From the NCBI GenBank assembly GCA_035471925.1, contig DATIPO010000327.1:1-64000 (forward strand): a stretch of DNA of 64,000 nucleotides, written 5' to 3'. Each line of letters opens with the position of its first letter. Position 1 is the first letter of the stretch. Positions 43,001 through 53,000 of the stretch are shown here, in pieces. Under the pieces are notes generated by a model. It was given only the letters and a program-made list of their open reading frames with translations, searched no databases and had not been told where the DNA came from. This stretch comes from JANQFM01 sp035471925. GTDB taxonomy: Bacteria > Acidobacteriota > UBA6911 > RPQK01 > DATIPO01. A program made the position numbers and the translations under genes.

Positions 43001-44446
43001 ATGAGCAAGAAACTCAACGTGCTGCTGATCCGGGCCAAGCCCACCTTCATGGACATGATTCTGGGCATCCCCATCGGACTGGCCTACATCGCGCCCATCG
43101 CCCGCCGCAACGGCCACCATGTGGACATCATCGACTTGGCCCTGGAAGAGGACGCCGATCAAGCCCTCTTCGACAAGCTGGAGGAGTGCGAGTGGGACGT
43201 GGCCGGATTCTCCTGCATGACAGCCGAATTTGAGGGTTCGGAGACGGCCGCCCGCAAGCTTAAGCAGCGCCGGCCCGAGCTCGTCACCATCTTCGGCGGG
43301 CAGCATCCCACCATCGTGACCGAAGAGGTGGTCTCCCAGGACTACTGCGACTTCGTGTGCATGGCCGAGGGCGAGGACACCTTCGAAGAATTCCTGGAGA
43401 TGCTGGCGCTGCCCGAGGAGCAGCGCGACTGGAGCCGGGTGGCGGGACTAGCCTACAAGGACAGGGAAGGGAAGCCGGTCCGCAACGGTCCCCGCACCTT
43501 CGTCTCAGACCCAGACGACATCCCCCTGCCGGCCTACGATCTGCTCGATCTGGACGCTTACGCCACCGCCGAATCGGCCCGCTACACCCCCAAATACAAA
43601 CGGGCCATTCAAGTCTTCACCAGCCGGGGCTGTCCCTGGCATTGCAGCTATTGCCACGACCTCTTCGGCAAGAAGTTCCGGGCCCGCAGCCCAGAGCACG
43701 TGCTGGACGAGATGCGGCTGCTTTACAACCAATACGGCATCCGCGAGTTCATGATCGAGGACGACATCTTCAACTTCGACATGGACCGGGCCAAGCGCAT
43801 CTGCGACATGATCGTGGAAGACGGCATGAAGATCGCCATTCAGTTCGGCAACGGCGTCCGCCTGGAGCGGCTGGATGAAGAACTGGTCCGCAAGCTGGCC
43901 GCCGCCGGAACCCACTACATGGCCATCGCGGTGGAGTCGGCTTCGCCGCGCATCCAGAACATCAGCCGCAAGTACCTCAAGCACTACCTGCTGCGCGACG
44001 TGCTCTCCTGGACCCGCAAGTACGGCATCCGCACCATGGGATTCTTTATGATCGGCTTCCCGACCGAGACGGTGGAAGAGATCAAGATGACCATCCGCTT
44101 CGCCTGCTCCAGCAATTTCGACGAAGCCCTCTTTTCCCTGGTCATTCCCTACGCCGGTACCGAGTTGAGCCGCCAGGTGGCGGCCATGGGCATGCAGGAC
44201 CACGACCGCCAGATCGACCATCTGCGCGAGGTGCCCATGATCCGTTCCGACGAGTTCGACTTCCGTACGCTGAAGAAGTGGCAGCGCAGGGCCTATCTGC
44301 TCTTCTTTCTCAGCCGCATGCGTTTTCTGCGCATGCTGCCCAAGCTTTTTTCGGTGCGTTCGGGCATGAAGTACCTGAAAGCCATCGAGCGCAATTTCCT
44401 GCCTCAGTTCCTGCAGAGGGAATCGGCGGGTTCGCGCATCAACTGA
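43001..44446 (+). CDS. B12-binding-type radical SAM protein (second of four)
   Basis: 481 residues, AGGAG ribosome binding site. The N-terminal cobalamin-binding-like Rossmann domain (about 1-140) has GLAYIAPIARRNGHHVDIID and TIFGGQHPTIVTEEV; there is no DxHxxG motif, so any cobalamin would bind base-off without a His ligand. The radical SAM barrel has GCPWHCSYCHDLFGKKF (CX3CX2C), FMIEDDIFNFD and a GFFMIGFPTETVEEI motif. This layout matches BchE/HpnP-like methylases and mutases. It is 4 bases from the third gene. Confidence 0.88.
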   Translation: MSKKLNVLLIRAKPTFMDMILGIPIGLAYIAPIARRNGHHVDIIDLALEEDADQALFDKLEECEWDVAGFSCMTAEFEGSETAARKLKQRRPELVTIFGGQHPTIVTEEVVSQDYCDFVCMAEGEDTFEEFLEMLALPEEQRDWSRVAGLAYKDREGKPVRNGPRTFVSDPDDIPLPAYDLLDLDAYATAESARYTPKYKRAIQVFTSRGCPWHCSYCHDLFGKKFRARSPEHVLDEMRLLYNQYGIREFMIEDDIFNFDMDRAKRICDMIVEDGMKIAIQFGNGVRLERLDEELVRKLAAAGTHYMAIAVESASPRIQNISRKYLKHYLLRDVLSWTRKYGIRTMGFFMIGFPTETVEEIKMTIRFACSSNFDEALFSLVIPYAGTELSRQVAAMGMQDHDRQIDHLREVPMIRSDEFDFRTLKKWQRRAYLLFFLSRMRFLRMLPKLFSVRSGMKYLKAIERNFLPQFLQRESAGSRIN

Positions 44447-44450
44447 CGCC

Positions 44451-45431
44451 ATGAAGGAGACTCATTTCAAGGCCGACATGTATCGTTACCCCGACTTCCC
44501 GGACCACGTCTACGTGGAATTGACCAACATCTGCAACGCGCGCTGCACGATTTGCGCCACCCCGTCCATGAAGCGCAAAAGAGCCATCATGCCGGAGGCC
44601 ATGTTCCAGCGCATTGCCGATGAATGCGGACGCCGCAAGGCCCGCAAGTTTCTCCCTTATCTGCACGGGGAGTCCCTGCTGATTCCGGGGGTTACCGACT
44701 ACTTCCGCTACATGCGCCAGGCTTCGCCCGAGACCCACATCAACCTGACCACCAACGGCTCCAAGCTCTCTCCCGAAATCACCGAGGAGATCCTGGAGGA
44801 CGATTTGGTGGACAGCCTCATCGTCTCCATCGACGGGGCCACCAAGGAAACCTTCGAGAAGATCCGCATCAACCTCAAGTGGGACCAGGTCCGTTCCAAC
44901 GTGCTCAACTTCATCCGCCGCCGCAACGAAATGGGCCGGACCGATCCCAAGGTGTCGATCGCCATGGTCACAGTGGACGAGAACAAGTCGGAACGCGAAC
45001 TGTTCCGCGAGGTGTGGAAGGAAGCCGACGAAGTGCGCTACTCGGTCTACTTCAACTGGGGCGGGAAGCTGGAGAACGAGGGGCGCACGCCCCACAAGGT
45101 CAATTTCTGCGAACGCCTCTACCACTACATCACCATCTTGGCCGACGGACGGGTGGCGCTCTGCTGCTTTGACTCCGAGGCCGACTACGCCGTGGGGGAC
45201 ATCAAGAAGAACAGCATTTACCAGGTGTGGCATTCGGAAGAGATGAACGCCCGCCGCCAGCAGCTTTACCGGCGCGAGTTCGAGAAGCTCAAGATCTGCG
45301 GCAACTGCGACTATCTCAACCATCCCAAGTGGGCCGCACCGCTGGTCCGCATCCGGCCCTACATGCACCGCACCCTTCCGGGCATCACGGGAGCCGCCGA
45401 ACGGGCCTACAAGAACTGGCTGATGCGATGA
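44451..45431 (+). CDS. Radical SAM/SPASM protein (third of four)
   Basis: 326 residues. The Fe-S motif is CNARCTIC in ELTNICNARCTICATPSM; next come LPYLHGESLL (in the place of the usual GGEP) and NLTTNGSKLS. The C-terminus has SPASM-like Cys sets: VNFCERLYHY, GRVALCCFDSEADYAVGD and ICGNCDYLNHPKW. It begins 4 bases after the second gene. It resembles the first gene in plan but differs in sequence, so the pair is not a recent duplication. Confidence 0.88.
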   Translation: MKETHFKADMYRYPDFPDHVYVELTNICNARCTICATPSMKRKRAIMPEAMFQRIADECGRRKARKFLPYLHGESLLIPGVTDYFRYMRQASPETHINLTTNGSKLSPEITEEILEDDLVDSLIVSIDGATKETFEKIRINLKWDQVRSNVLNFIRRRNEMGRTDPKVSIAMVTVDENKSERELFREVWKEADEVRYSVYFNWGGKLENEGRTPHKVNFCERLYHYITILADGRVALCCFDSEADYAVGDIKKNSIYQVWHSEEMNARRQQLYRREFEKLKICGNCDYLNHPKWAAPLVRIRPYMHRTLPGITGAAERAYKNWLMR

Positions 45432-45497
45432 GAGACGCAACCCAAGCAGCGCGGCTCCGGCTGGCGGAAGGTCATCAGGTAGAATAGAGAACGCGAC

Positions 45498-47099
45498 ATG
45501 GACTTTACTAAGCCCTTGCAAGAAGAGACGCCGCAGAACTTTCCCTGGCTGCGCCGGGAAGAGCGCGATCTGGGCAAGATCCTGATCATCTACCCGGTGA
45601 CCGGCATGGATGTGGCCGGGATCAACGTGGGACTGCCGCTGTCGGCCCTCTACCTGAGCGCCGTCCTCAAGCCGGCCGGCTACCGGGTGGAATTGATCGA
45701 TGAGCGCCTCACCACCACCTTCGCCCAGGACGTAGCCCGCTCCATCGCTCGGGAAAAGCCCGTCCTGGTGGGCATCTCGTCGATGACCGGACTGCAGATC
45801 CGGGGCGGACTCAAAGCCGCCCGCGCCGTGCGCGACGCCGCTCCTGAAGTCCCGCTGGTGTGGGGAGGCGTGCATCCCACCCTGTGCCCCGACTCCACTC
45901 TCAGGGACGAACTCTGCGACTACGTGGTGTTGGGCGAGGGCGAGATCACCCTGATCGAGCTGGCTGACGTCCTGCGCCAGGGCCCTGCCGATGCCGGCCA
46001 ACTGAGCAAGATCCGCGGACTCGGCTACAAAGAAGAGGGCAAGCTGCGTTTCACTCCGGGCCGTCCTCTGATCGAAGACCTCGACGTCATTCCTCCGCCT
46101 GACTACGATCTCATCGACATGGAGCACTACTTCACCACGGCTCCTTCCACCGGACAGCGCCAACTGCAGATCGTCACCTCGCGCGGATGCCCCTACGACT
46201 GCGAGTTCTGCTACAACCTCAAGTTCAACGAGCGCCGTTTCCGCTACTTTTCGGCCCAGCGGGTGGTGTCTGACATCGAGTACGTGGTCAACCGCTACGG
46301 CGTCAAAGCCATCTTCGTCGAGGACGACTACTTCTTCGGCCATCCAGGACGCGTGGAAGCCATCTGCGACGAACTCATCGAGCGCGACCTGGGGCTGCTC
46401 ATCCAGGTGCCCTGCCGCATCGACTATCTGCACAAGCGTTCGCCGGCCATGATCGACAAGCTTTACAAGGCCGGATTCAAGGAACTCTGGGTAGGCATCG
46501 AATCAGGGTCCGAGGGCCGCCTCAAAGAGATCATGAAGCGCAACACCCTCGACCAAGTACGCGAGGTCAACCAGCTCCTCTCCGGCTCCGATGTCTACGT
46601 CAAGTACGGATTCATGGCCGGCTTTCCCAACGAGGACCGCAAGGAGACGCTGGAGACGGTCGATTTCATGTTCGAGCTGATGTCGGGCAACTCCAACGCC
46701 GGAGTGGCTCCCGTGGCCATCTACACGCCTTACCCGGGCACCACCCTCTACGACAAGGCCAAGCTGGTCTATGGAATGAAGATGCCCGAAACCCTGGAGG
46801 AGTGGAGCCACTTTCACTTCGCCAAGAACAACAATCCCTTCCTCAGCGAAGACCAGAGGCACTTTGTGACCAAGGTCAACGTCATGAGCAAGTTCTTCGA
46901 ACGAAAGGCCTTCGAGCGCTTCTGCAACAACCGCTTCAAGCCGGTCATGATGGGCATCTACGCGCTCTACTACAAGATTTTGAGGCTGCGCCTCAAATAC
47001 CGCTTCTTTGCCTTCATGCCCGAAATCCGACTTATCCAGTGGATGGAAAAGCTCTACCTGCAGGCCTTCCACCGCACCCAACTGGCCAAGCGCGGCTGA
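45498..47099 (+). CDS. B12-binding-type radical SAM protein (fourth of four)
   Basis: 533 residues. N-terminal cobalamin-binding-like domain (about 30-160; MDVAGINVGLPLSALYLSAV, LVWGGVHPTLCPDSTLRDEL), then a radical SAM barrel with GCPYDCEFCYNLKFNERRF (CX3CX2C), AIFVEDDYFFGH and ELWVGIESGSEGRLKEIM. The C-terminal 120 residues are basic and helical. It starts 66 bases after the third gene. As with the second gene, cobalamin use is inferred from domain layout and is not proven. Confidence 0.88.
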   Translation: MDFTKPLQEETPQNFPWLRREERDLGKILIIYPVTGMDVAGINVGLPLSALYLSAVLKPAGYRVELIDERLTTTFAQDVARSIAREKPVLVGISSMTGLQIRGGLKAARAVRDAAPEVPLVWGGVHPTLCPDSTLRDELCDYVVLGEGEITLIELADVLRQGPADAGQLSKIRGLGYKEEGKLRFTPGRPLIEDLDVIPPPDYDLIDMEHYFTTAPSTGQRQLQIVTSRGCPYDCEFCYNLKFNERRFRYFSAQRVVSDIEYVVNRYGVKAIFVEDDYFFGHPGRVEAICDELIERDLGLLIQVPCRIDYLHKRSPAMIDKLYKAGFKELWVGIESGSEGRLKEIMKRNTLDQVREVNQLLSGSDVYVKYGFMAGFPNEDRKETLETVDFMFELMSGNSNAGVAPVAIYTPYPGTTLYDKAKLVYGMKMPETLEEWSHFHFAKNNNPFLSEDQRHFVTKVNVMSKFFERKAFERFCNNRFKPVMMGIYALYYKILRLRLKYRFFAFMPEIRLIQWMEKLYLQAFHRTQLAKRG

Positions 47100-47270
47100 C
47101 CGCTCCCGGGCCGCTTCTCACCCGTCGCAAGCCGTTTGATCAAAGGGCTGCCCGCTCGGCTCGCATTGGCCTTGCTGCCGACCCTCGTTAGGTTGGGATG
47201 ATGAGGCTGGGGCAGAGCACTGGCCGTCCCGCGGATCAAGCAAAAGCCTCACGATCGCCGACACGGCCGA

Positions 47271-48011
47271 TCATCGTCCCAGGGGATTGCTGCCGTTGCC
47301 GTTGTGGCCGTTGCCATTGCCGTTGCCGTTGTTGCCGTTGCCGTTGCCGATCAGCCCGTTCTTGAGCGCCAAGCGCACGGCTTCCCGCCGCCGGCCGACC
47401 TGCATTTTTTCCAGGATGTTGTGGACGTGGTTCTTGACGGTGTAGACCGAGATTCCCAGCCGCGCTGCGATTTCCTTGTTGCTGGAGCCACACTGCACCC
47501 ACTCCAGGATTTCGGTTTCGCGTTCGGTGAGCTGGATGTCGTCAGCAAAAGGGGCGTCGGCGGACGATTCCGCGAACTGGTGCCTGAGGTTCAGGGCCCG
47601 CCTGTAGACCAAACGGGCGACTTGGGCGGAACAGATCGTACGGTTGCGGTGCAGCGATTTGAGCTTGTCCACCATCTGAACGAAGGGTTCATTTTCAAGG
47701 ACGTATCCAACGGCGCCGGCCTCGATGAAGTCGAGCAGCGTCTCATCTTCCCGCGTGACGCCGGAAATGAGAACCTTGGCCGCCGGTCGGCGGCGCTTGA
47801 GGGAGCGCACCAGCGCCACACCTTCGCCAGGGCCTAGATTGGCGCTGATGACGAAGAGGTCAGCGGAGCGTTCCAAGTCGACTTGCTGAGGATCGGTCGC
47901 GGTGCCAACGACAGAGATTTCGGGGTCTTGAGCGAGAAGTGTCTTAAAGGCATCTAGGAGCAATTCCTTGCGATCAACCAAATGAACCTGGATTGGCGTC
48001 GTCATAGTCAT
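47271..48011 (-). CDS. LuxR/NarL-type regulator with a degenerate receiver and Asn-Gly tail
   Basis: 246 residues. ATG 48011 follows AGGAG closely; a second ATG at 48005 has better spacing. The receiver-like domain (about 8-125) has lost key residues: the acidic pair is VDR and the phospho-acceptor position is Ser in LFVISANLGPGEG, so normal phosphorylation is unlikely. The GerE-type HTH is intact (LTERETEILEWVQCGSSNKE then IAARLGISVYTVKNHVHNIL). The last 26 residues are almost only Gly and Asn, encoded by a hexamer repeat. It belongs to a group of three similar regulators downstream of the enediyne genes. Confidence 0.87.
   Translation of the reverse strand: MTMTTPIQVHLVDRKELLLDAFKTLLAQDPEISVVGTATDPQQVDLERSADLFVISANLGPGEGVALVRSLKRRRPAAKVLISGVTREDETLLDFIEAGAVGYVLENEPFVQMVDKLKSLHRNRTICSAQVARLVYRRALNLRHQFAESSADAPFADDIQLTERETEILEWVQCGSSNKEIAARLGISVYTVKNHVHNILEKMQVGRRREAVRLALKNGLIGNGNGNNGNGNGNGHNGNGSNPLGR
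47290..47349. repeat. Hexanucleotide microsatellite coding the Gly-Asn tail
   Basis: About ten imperfect copies of TTGCCG (or TTGTTG, TTGTGG) sit inside the 3' end of the LuxR-type gene. On the coding strand they spell alternating Gly-Asn. Such repeats are prone to slippage. Confidence 0.75.
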
Positions 48012-48089
48012 TTTCTCCTGATTTGTAGGGCGTTGCGCGGAGCCATCGCCCTCGCTCGCCCAGTATCCTCCTCATAACATGCAGGCTTG

Positions 48090-48485
48090 TCAGCTTGGCA
48101 GATCGTGCGATTCATCATCCATGCCGAGATACCGCTCGACCTGCCAGATTGCCGTGCAAAGTTGGTTTTCCAGGTTGCCGTTGAGGTCGACCCCGACAAC
48201 TGGCCTGCGCAGCAGCCTGGTATCCGAACCATCTTCGGTCAAAAGCAGCAAAGTGAGCTCCGGGAATTGATCGAGCAGGTGACTGCAGATGCCCGGTTGC
48301 CGGTCTCCGTCGAATTCGAGAACAAGCAGATTAGGCTCGCGCTCTTCGACTTGCAGAAGAATCTCCAGGTTGCTGCCCGGATCGATCTCTCCGACCAACC
48401 GAGGTCCCGAAAGGGGCTCAAGAACGGCCCGCAGGTCGGTGCCCAGCCCAACATTCGTTGCGATCAATACCTTTACGCTTTGCAA
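48090..48485 (-). CDS. Stand-alone receiver-like protein lacking the phospho-acceptor Asp
   Basis: 131 residues from a TTG at 48485, with an in-frame stop directly upstream, so it cannot be longer. The fold pattern is CheY-like (VKVLIATNVGLGTDLRAVLE, NLLVLEFDGDRQPGICSHLL, LTLLLLTEDGSDTRLL), but the Asp site is Glu (VLEFD) and no DNA-binding domain follows. It could be a phosphomimetic or a ligand-independent partner of the two flanking LuxR-type proteins, or the remains of a regulator that lost its HTH. TTG start and weak ribosome binding site lower certainty. Confidence 0.65.
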   Translation of the reverse strand: MQSVKVLIATNVGLGTDLRAVLEPLSGPRLVGEIDPGSNLEILLQVEEREPNLLVLEFDGDRQPGICSHLLDQFPELTLLLLTEDGSDTRLLRRPVVGVDLNGNLENQLCTAIWQVERYLGMDDESHDLPS

Positions 48486-48610
48486 TCAACTCGTGACCTA
48501 CTTAGGGTTCAGATTTTCAAGACAGTATAGACATTTACGTGCCATCTCGACAATAGACTCATTGATCCAAAAAGGCACTATTGCTCTACAGTATTCATAT
48601 AATGCAATTC

Positions 48611-49288
48611 CTAGCGCAGCCAACCTCTTTTCAGGGCCATCTCGACCGCCACGTGACGGTTTTTCACCTCCAGCTTTTTGAGAATGTTGTGAACGTGGTT
48701 CTTGATGGTATGGGTCGACAGGCACAGCCTCGATGCGATGGCATCGTTGGTCAGGCCGGCTTCGATCAACTCGAGCACTTCCATCTCCCGTCCGCTCAGT
48801 TTCAGGGTGCAGCGTTTCAGTTGACCCAGCAGCGTGGACAATTGGGAGAGGTAGACGAACATCTGGTAGGTGAACTCGGGTGTCCACTTGGGCGCATGGG
48901 CGACCAGCATCTCAATGGTTTCTTCAATCTCTTCCCGCGTCGTGGTGTGACACAGCAGAGTATCGGCTCCAGCCTCGATGCAGGCCTTCACAAGACGGGT
49001 TGACTCCTGCCCCAGCGTCACCAAACGGATCTTTGGGCGGGTGCGCCGGATGTGGCGGATGGCGTTGAGGCTTACCTCTTCGTCGGGCAGGTTCACCACG
49101 GCGGCTTGCGGGTTCTGCTTTGTCATCCGCGCCACCAGGCTGGGCAAGCTCTGCTTGTCTTCGACCACAAACGATTGGTGAAGTCGGAGCTCCAGTTTCC
49201 GTGCCAATCCGCCGTCGTGATCGATGGACAGCAGGTTGATCGGCCCCTTCCTTCTCGCTAGTTGGCCTAAACTGAATACGAAAGACAT
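48611..49288 (-). CDS. LuxR/NarL-type regulator with a degenerate receiver
   Basis: 225 residues from ATG 49288; an in-frame upstream start at 49423 would add 45 residues unlike any receiver. The N-terminal domain keeps one acidic pair (LLSIDHDGGLARK) but has Asn at the phospho-acceptor site (AAVVNLPDEEVSLN). The HTH is intact (LSGREMEVLELIEAGLTNDA then IASRLCLSTHTIKNHVHNIL) and close to that of the regulator at 47271-48011. It is the first gene after the enediyne thioesterase, 285 bases downstream on the same strand, and may control that cluster (inference from position). Confidence 0.83.
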   Translation of the reverse strand: MSFVFSLGQLARRKGPINLLSIDHDGGLARKLELRLHQSFVVEDKQSLPSLVARMTKQNPQAAVVNLPDEEVSLNAIRHIRRTRPKIRLVTLGQESTRLVKACIEAGADTLLCHTTTREEIEETIEMLVAHAPKWTPEFTYQMFVYLSQLSTLLGQLKRCTLKLSGREMEVLELIEAGLTNDAIASRLCLSTHTIKNHVHNILKKLEVKNRHVAVEMALKRGWLR

Positions 49289-49573
49289 ATCTTCGCTAAT
49301 CTCGCGTGTCGTTGTCCGCCCGTGCCCGCGGGGGCTGGCAGCGGATCGTGCTCCATTGTTTTCAACTTTCCGATAACGGTTGTTCGCTTGAACAATGCTG
49401 GCATCGATGAGGCACCCGCTCACGATGGCGTTCTCACTTCGTATGGCCAGCGGTATTGATGTCGCAAGTCCCGTGCCATTCGGAAGTCCCAGAGAATCAG
49501 GGCTTTTTGGCCTGGAGAAGCGGAAATGGTGTAGAGGCTTTCCCGTGGCGGGTAACGGGTTTCCCGGCAGCCC
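49289..49573. other. Gap between the enediyne thioesterase and LuxR-type gene
   Basis: 285 bases. It probably contains the promoter of the LuxR-type gene and perhaps the end of the enediyne transcript. No terminator hairpin with a T-run was found. Confidence 0.4.
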
Positions 49574-50050
49574 TCAGAGCGCGGCGACGCTGACGCGGGA
49601 AGGGGGCTGTTGCCTTGCTGCGCGGCCAGTCTCGAGGAAGGGCAGCAAAGCCTCGCGCAGGGCTGTCGGGACCGGTGCCGGCTGGAGTCCGTTGGCTTTT
49701 CGTCTCATGACCGCTACCTCCTGTTCGCCGCGGGCCACAACGGTTTCGCCATGGCCATCGAGGCGTCGGTATTCGAAGTAGAAGGTGAAGCGGTTTTGGC
49801 GCATCTGACCCAGGCTCATGCGGATGTTGAGCTCATCGAAGGCCTCCAGCTCGGCCAGGAAGCGGCAGGCGCAATGAGTCGTCACCAAGGCCAGGCCATT
49901 CTGCAGATCGCCCAGCACTGAGGCGGCATGGTCGCGCAGAAACATCTCCCGGCATTTGCCTTGCCATCTCAAGTAGTTGACGTAGTAGACGTTGCCCACG
50001 ACGTTGGTTTCTTCAAACGTGACTACATGCTGGTATTCATAGAACTTCAT
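49574..50050 (-). CDS. Enediyne thioesterase (E10/TEBC, hot-dog fold)
   Basis: 158 residues. The N-terminal block TFEETNVVGNVYYVNYLRWQ followed by GKCREMFLRDHA is the signature of the CalE7/DynE7/SgcE10 thioesterases, a hot-dog family without the usual acidic catalytic residue. It would release the polyene from the ACP of the synthase by hydrolysis. Its ATG overlaps the synthase stop by 4 bases, the arrangement expected for a dedicated partner. General 4HBT thioesterases lack the EETNxVGNVYY block, so the call is fairly specific. Confidence 0.92.
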   Translation of the reverse strand: MKFYEYQHVVTFEETNVVGNVYYVNYLRWQGKCREMFLRDHAASVLGDLQNGLALVTTHCACRFLAELEAFDELNIRMSLGQMRQNRFTFYFEYRRLDGHGETVVARGEQEVAVMRRKANGLQPAPVPTALREALLPFLETGRAARQQPPSRVSVAAL

Positions 50051-53000
50051 CGATCCATTCCTGTGAATGTGAAGACCAAGTGCTCATTCTTGCCCGGGAG
50101 GTGGGCCGACCAACTGAGGACCTGATGAGTGCCGGCTCCTAAAACGATCCAGCCGTCGTGATCGTCGCGCGAGAGGACCAACGGGGTGTGCACGGCACCC
50201 AGCTTGCGCAGGCACTCTTTGGCCGTCCATACCCGGGTTGCAGCCAAGTTGGGATCTTCCCGCACCTGGCTTGAAATCACTTCGGCCAGCTTCCAGCCTT
50301 CCTTGCCCAGCATCCTGGTCCATTGCTGGGGGGAACGCGCTACCACGTTCTCGGCGTCGCAGGCCACCGGCCCCGGGCCGGCCAGCGCCATGGACAGTCC
50401 GTTGACGTGGGTAGCGGAAACCTGTTTCGAGCCTCCCAGCGGCTTGCCGTCGGGACGGCGGTGGATTCTGTCTGATCCACCCAGCAACGACTGGATGAGC
50501 GGGTTGCTGTCCGCTTTTCGTCTTGCGCGTTCCAGACGCGACCCCAGCGCCGCCGAGCAATCGGGAATCTGCTCCTTAACCTTGCGTTCCAGATAAGGCC
50601 CCAGCAGAGGCGCGGCCCAACGGATCTGAGAGGTTCCCACGACCCGCAGACGAAGTCCGCTCCACTTCTCCAAGACCACCCCGTCGTCGCCCCGCAGTTG
50701 CATGTCGTAGATGTAGACGGGACCTTCCTGGCTGCGTTCCCGGGCCTGCACGGTCAGGGGAAAGCGGGCGGGCTGGAGGCTGCTCTCAATCCGCTCGACT
50801 CCTACCGGCAGGACGGTCTTGTGAGGGATGCAGGCTTGGATGGAGTGGATGGCGGCATCGCGGCAGCCGGCATCGGCCAACACCAGTTCCGAAGCCATCC
50901 AGTGTCCGAACCACTCGCCGGAGGGCGGTTCATCGATCTGAGCGATGCTGTCCCGGGCGTGCAGCCGCAGATAGCGCGACAGCCGCTGAAAGCGTCCCTG
51001 GTGAAAGAGCAGGTTGCCGTAGAGGTCGCCTTGCGGCTCCAGCTTGACCGGTTCGGAGTCGGGGGAGGCAGCTTGCGGGAGCGCCTCGATGGGAGCGGCG
51101 GACCGGGGACGGCAGAGAACCTTGAAGTGGTTGACTTTGAACTGCGTCTCCTGACTCCTGAGGACCACCTCCACTTCCCCGGAACGTCTCCTGAGAGCAG
51201 CGATGCGGACGGCCTGCGAGCCGTCCTGAGGGATGCGGATGGGACGGTGGAAGTCGACCGCTTCGAACTGGAGGCCTGGTGCCTCGTCGAGCAGGACGGT
51301 GGCAGCTTGGGCCATCGCCTCCAGGCCCATCACGGCCGGAAAGAGCATCTCTCCGTCGAAGACGTGATCCTGGATGTAGGGATCGGTGTCGGCTGTAAGC
51401 TCGCAGTCGGCCACCAGCTCCACTCCGGGCACGAAGACCCGGACCTGGTCGAGGAAGCGCAGAAGGGGGATCTCGGTGGCTTTCCAGCTCAGAGTAGGGG
51501 TGTTCGCCAGGCGTCCCGCCACCACCAATGATGTCTGGGAAGGCGGGTTGGCGAGCAGCTCCTTGAAGGCGGCCACTCCCTGGTCGACCGAGATGGGCGT
51601 CACTCCTGAGCGGATCAGCGAGTCGATGCGGTTCAGTTGCTCTCCCATGCCCAGGCCTCCCCACACCGACCATTCCAGCGACTGGCAGAAGCAGCCGGGA
51701 TGCCGCTCCTTGAACTGCTCCACCAGACCGGTCATGCGCTGGTTGGCCAAGGCGTAGTGGGCTTCTCCCGGCAGGCCCGTGCGGGCGATGACGGAGCCGA
51801 AGGCCACCAGGAGCTTGAGGCTGTCTTGGTCGATTGCGTCCAGCACATAGCTCAGTCCGTGAACTTTGGGTGCCAGGCTTTCCTCGAAGTCGCCGCGCCT
51901 CAGCGCCTGGATCAGGTTGGGGTGGTTGCAGCCGGCTCCGTGGAGGACGCCGGTGACCGGCCCCATTTCGGAGTGGCAGCGGGAGACGGCTTGCTTGACC
52001 TGGGCAGCTTGGCTCACATCGCAGCGGAAATAGCCGAAGTCGACGCCGCCGTCGCGGAAGCGCTCCAGATTGGCTTGCAGCGCGGTGTCTGTCTCGGGAT
52101 CAGAACGTCCCAGCAGGGCCAGGCGGCATCCGCTCATTTCGGCCAGCGCCAGGGCGCACTCGGCGGTGATTCCTTTGCCGCCTCCGGTTACCAGGACCAG
52201 GTCCGGCGATCCCACGGGCAGCGCTCCGTCGCTGGGTGCCGTCGTGCTGGTGCACAGCACGGGGATGTTCCTGCTGCCGTCCTCTTGGTAGGCAACTTCG
52301 CGGAAGCCGCTACCCAAGGCCCGGATCTCCTGCGCCACCCGCTCGGCGGTTTCGCTGCCCGAAGCGCTGGAGCGGATGACCAGCGTGGGACGGGAGGTCT
52401 CCAGATGGAGGGTTCTGGCGAAGGACGCGCCGTTCTCGCTTTCTCCGACCAGGACGAAGGCGGCCCTGGGGTCCATGGGACGCAAGACTTCAGCCGCCCG
52501 CAGCAAGAGTTCGACCTGCGACTCATCGGGCTCATGCTCCAGATAGACCAGGACGCCTCCGGCGGCGCATCCCTGGCTGAGCCTTTGGCGGAGTTGCAGC
52601 GGGCCTGCCCCGTCGTGGCTGAAGATCATCCACTTGCCGCCGCGCGTTCCTGACTGCCGATCGGGTTCGGGGGTCAGCTCGGCGGGCTGCAGTTCGACGT
52701 GAAAGCTGCGCACCCAGGCGTCCACCCCCTCATAGAGATCGACGTCCTCCGAGGAGCCGCCCTCCTGAGCCCGTTGGGCAAGCGAATCGGCCACCTCCTG
52801 GACGGTGGCGTCGGCGTACTCGGTGGGTGCCGAGGGAATCTCCACGCCCAGCCGGGCCGCCGCATCGGTCACGATCTGGCCCACGGCGATGGAGTTGAGA
52901 TGCAGGTCGCTGAGAAGACGCCGGTCGGCCTGGACGGCCGATTGGGGCAGCTCGGCCCGCCCAGCGATCATTTCGCGCACCAGATCCAAGGCCTGCTCGG

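Noticed and set aside
41731..44450. RiPP cluster with a precursor peptide before the first radical SAM gene
   Set aside because: No short frame with a ribosome binding site and Cys- or Gly-rich core was found in 41731-41975 or between the genes.
44439..46433. Long open frame antisense to two radical SAM genes (664 codons)
   Set aside because: Overlaps fully two genes with clear Cys motifs; its composition is that of an antisense shadow.
49350..49430. Remnant of an IS5-type transposase (LIDASIVQANNR-like codons on the minus strand)
   Set aside because: Only about a dozen suggestive residues, with no inverted repeats or further transposase blocks.
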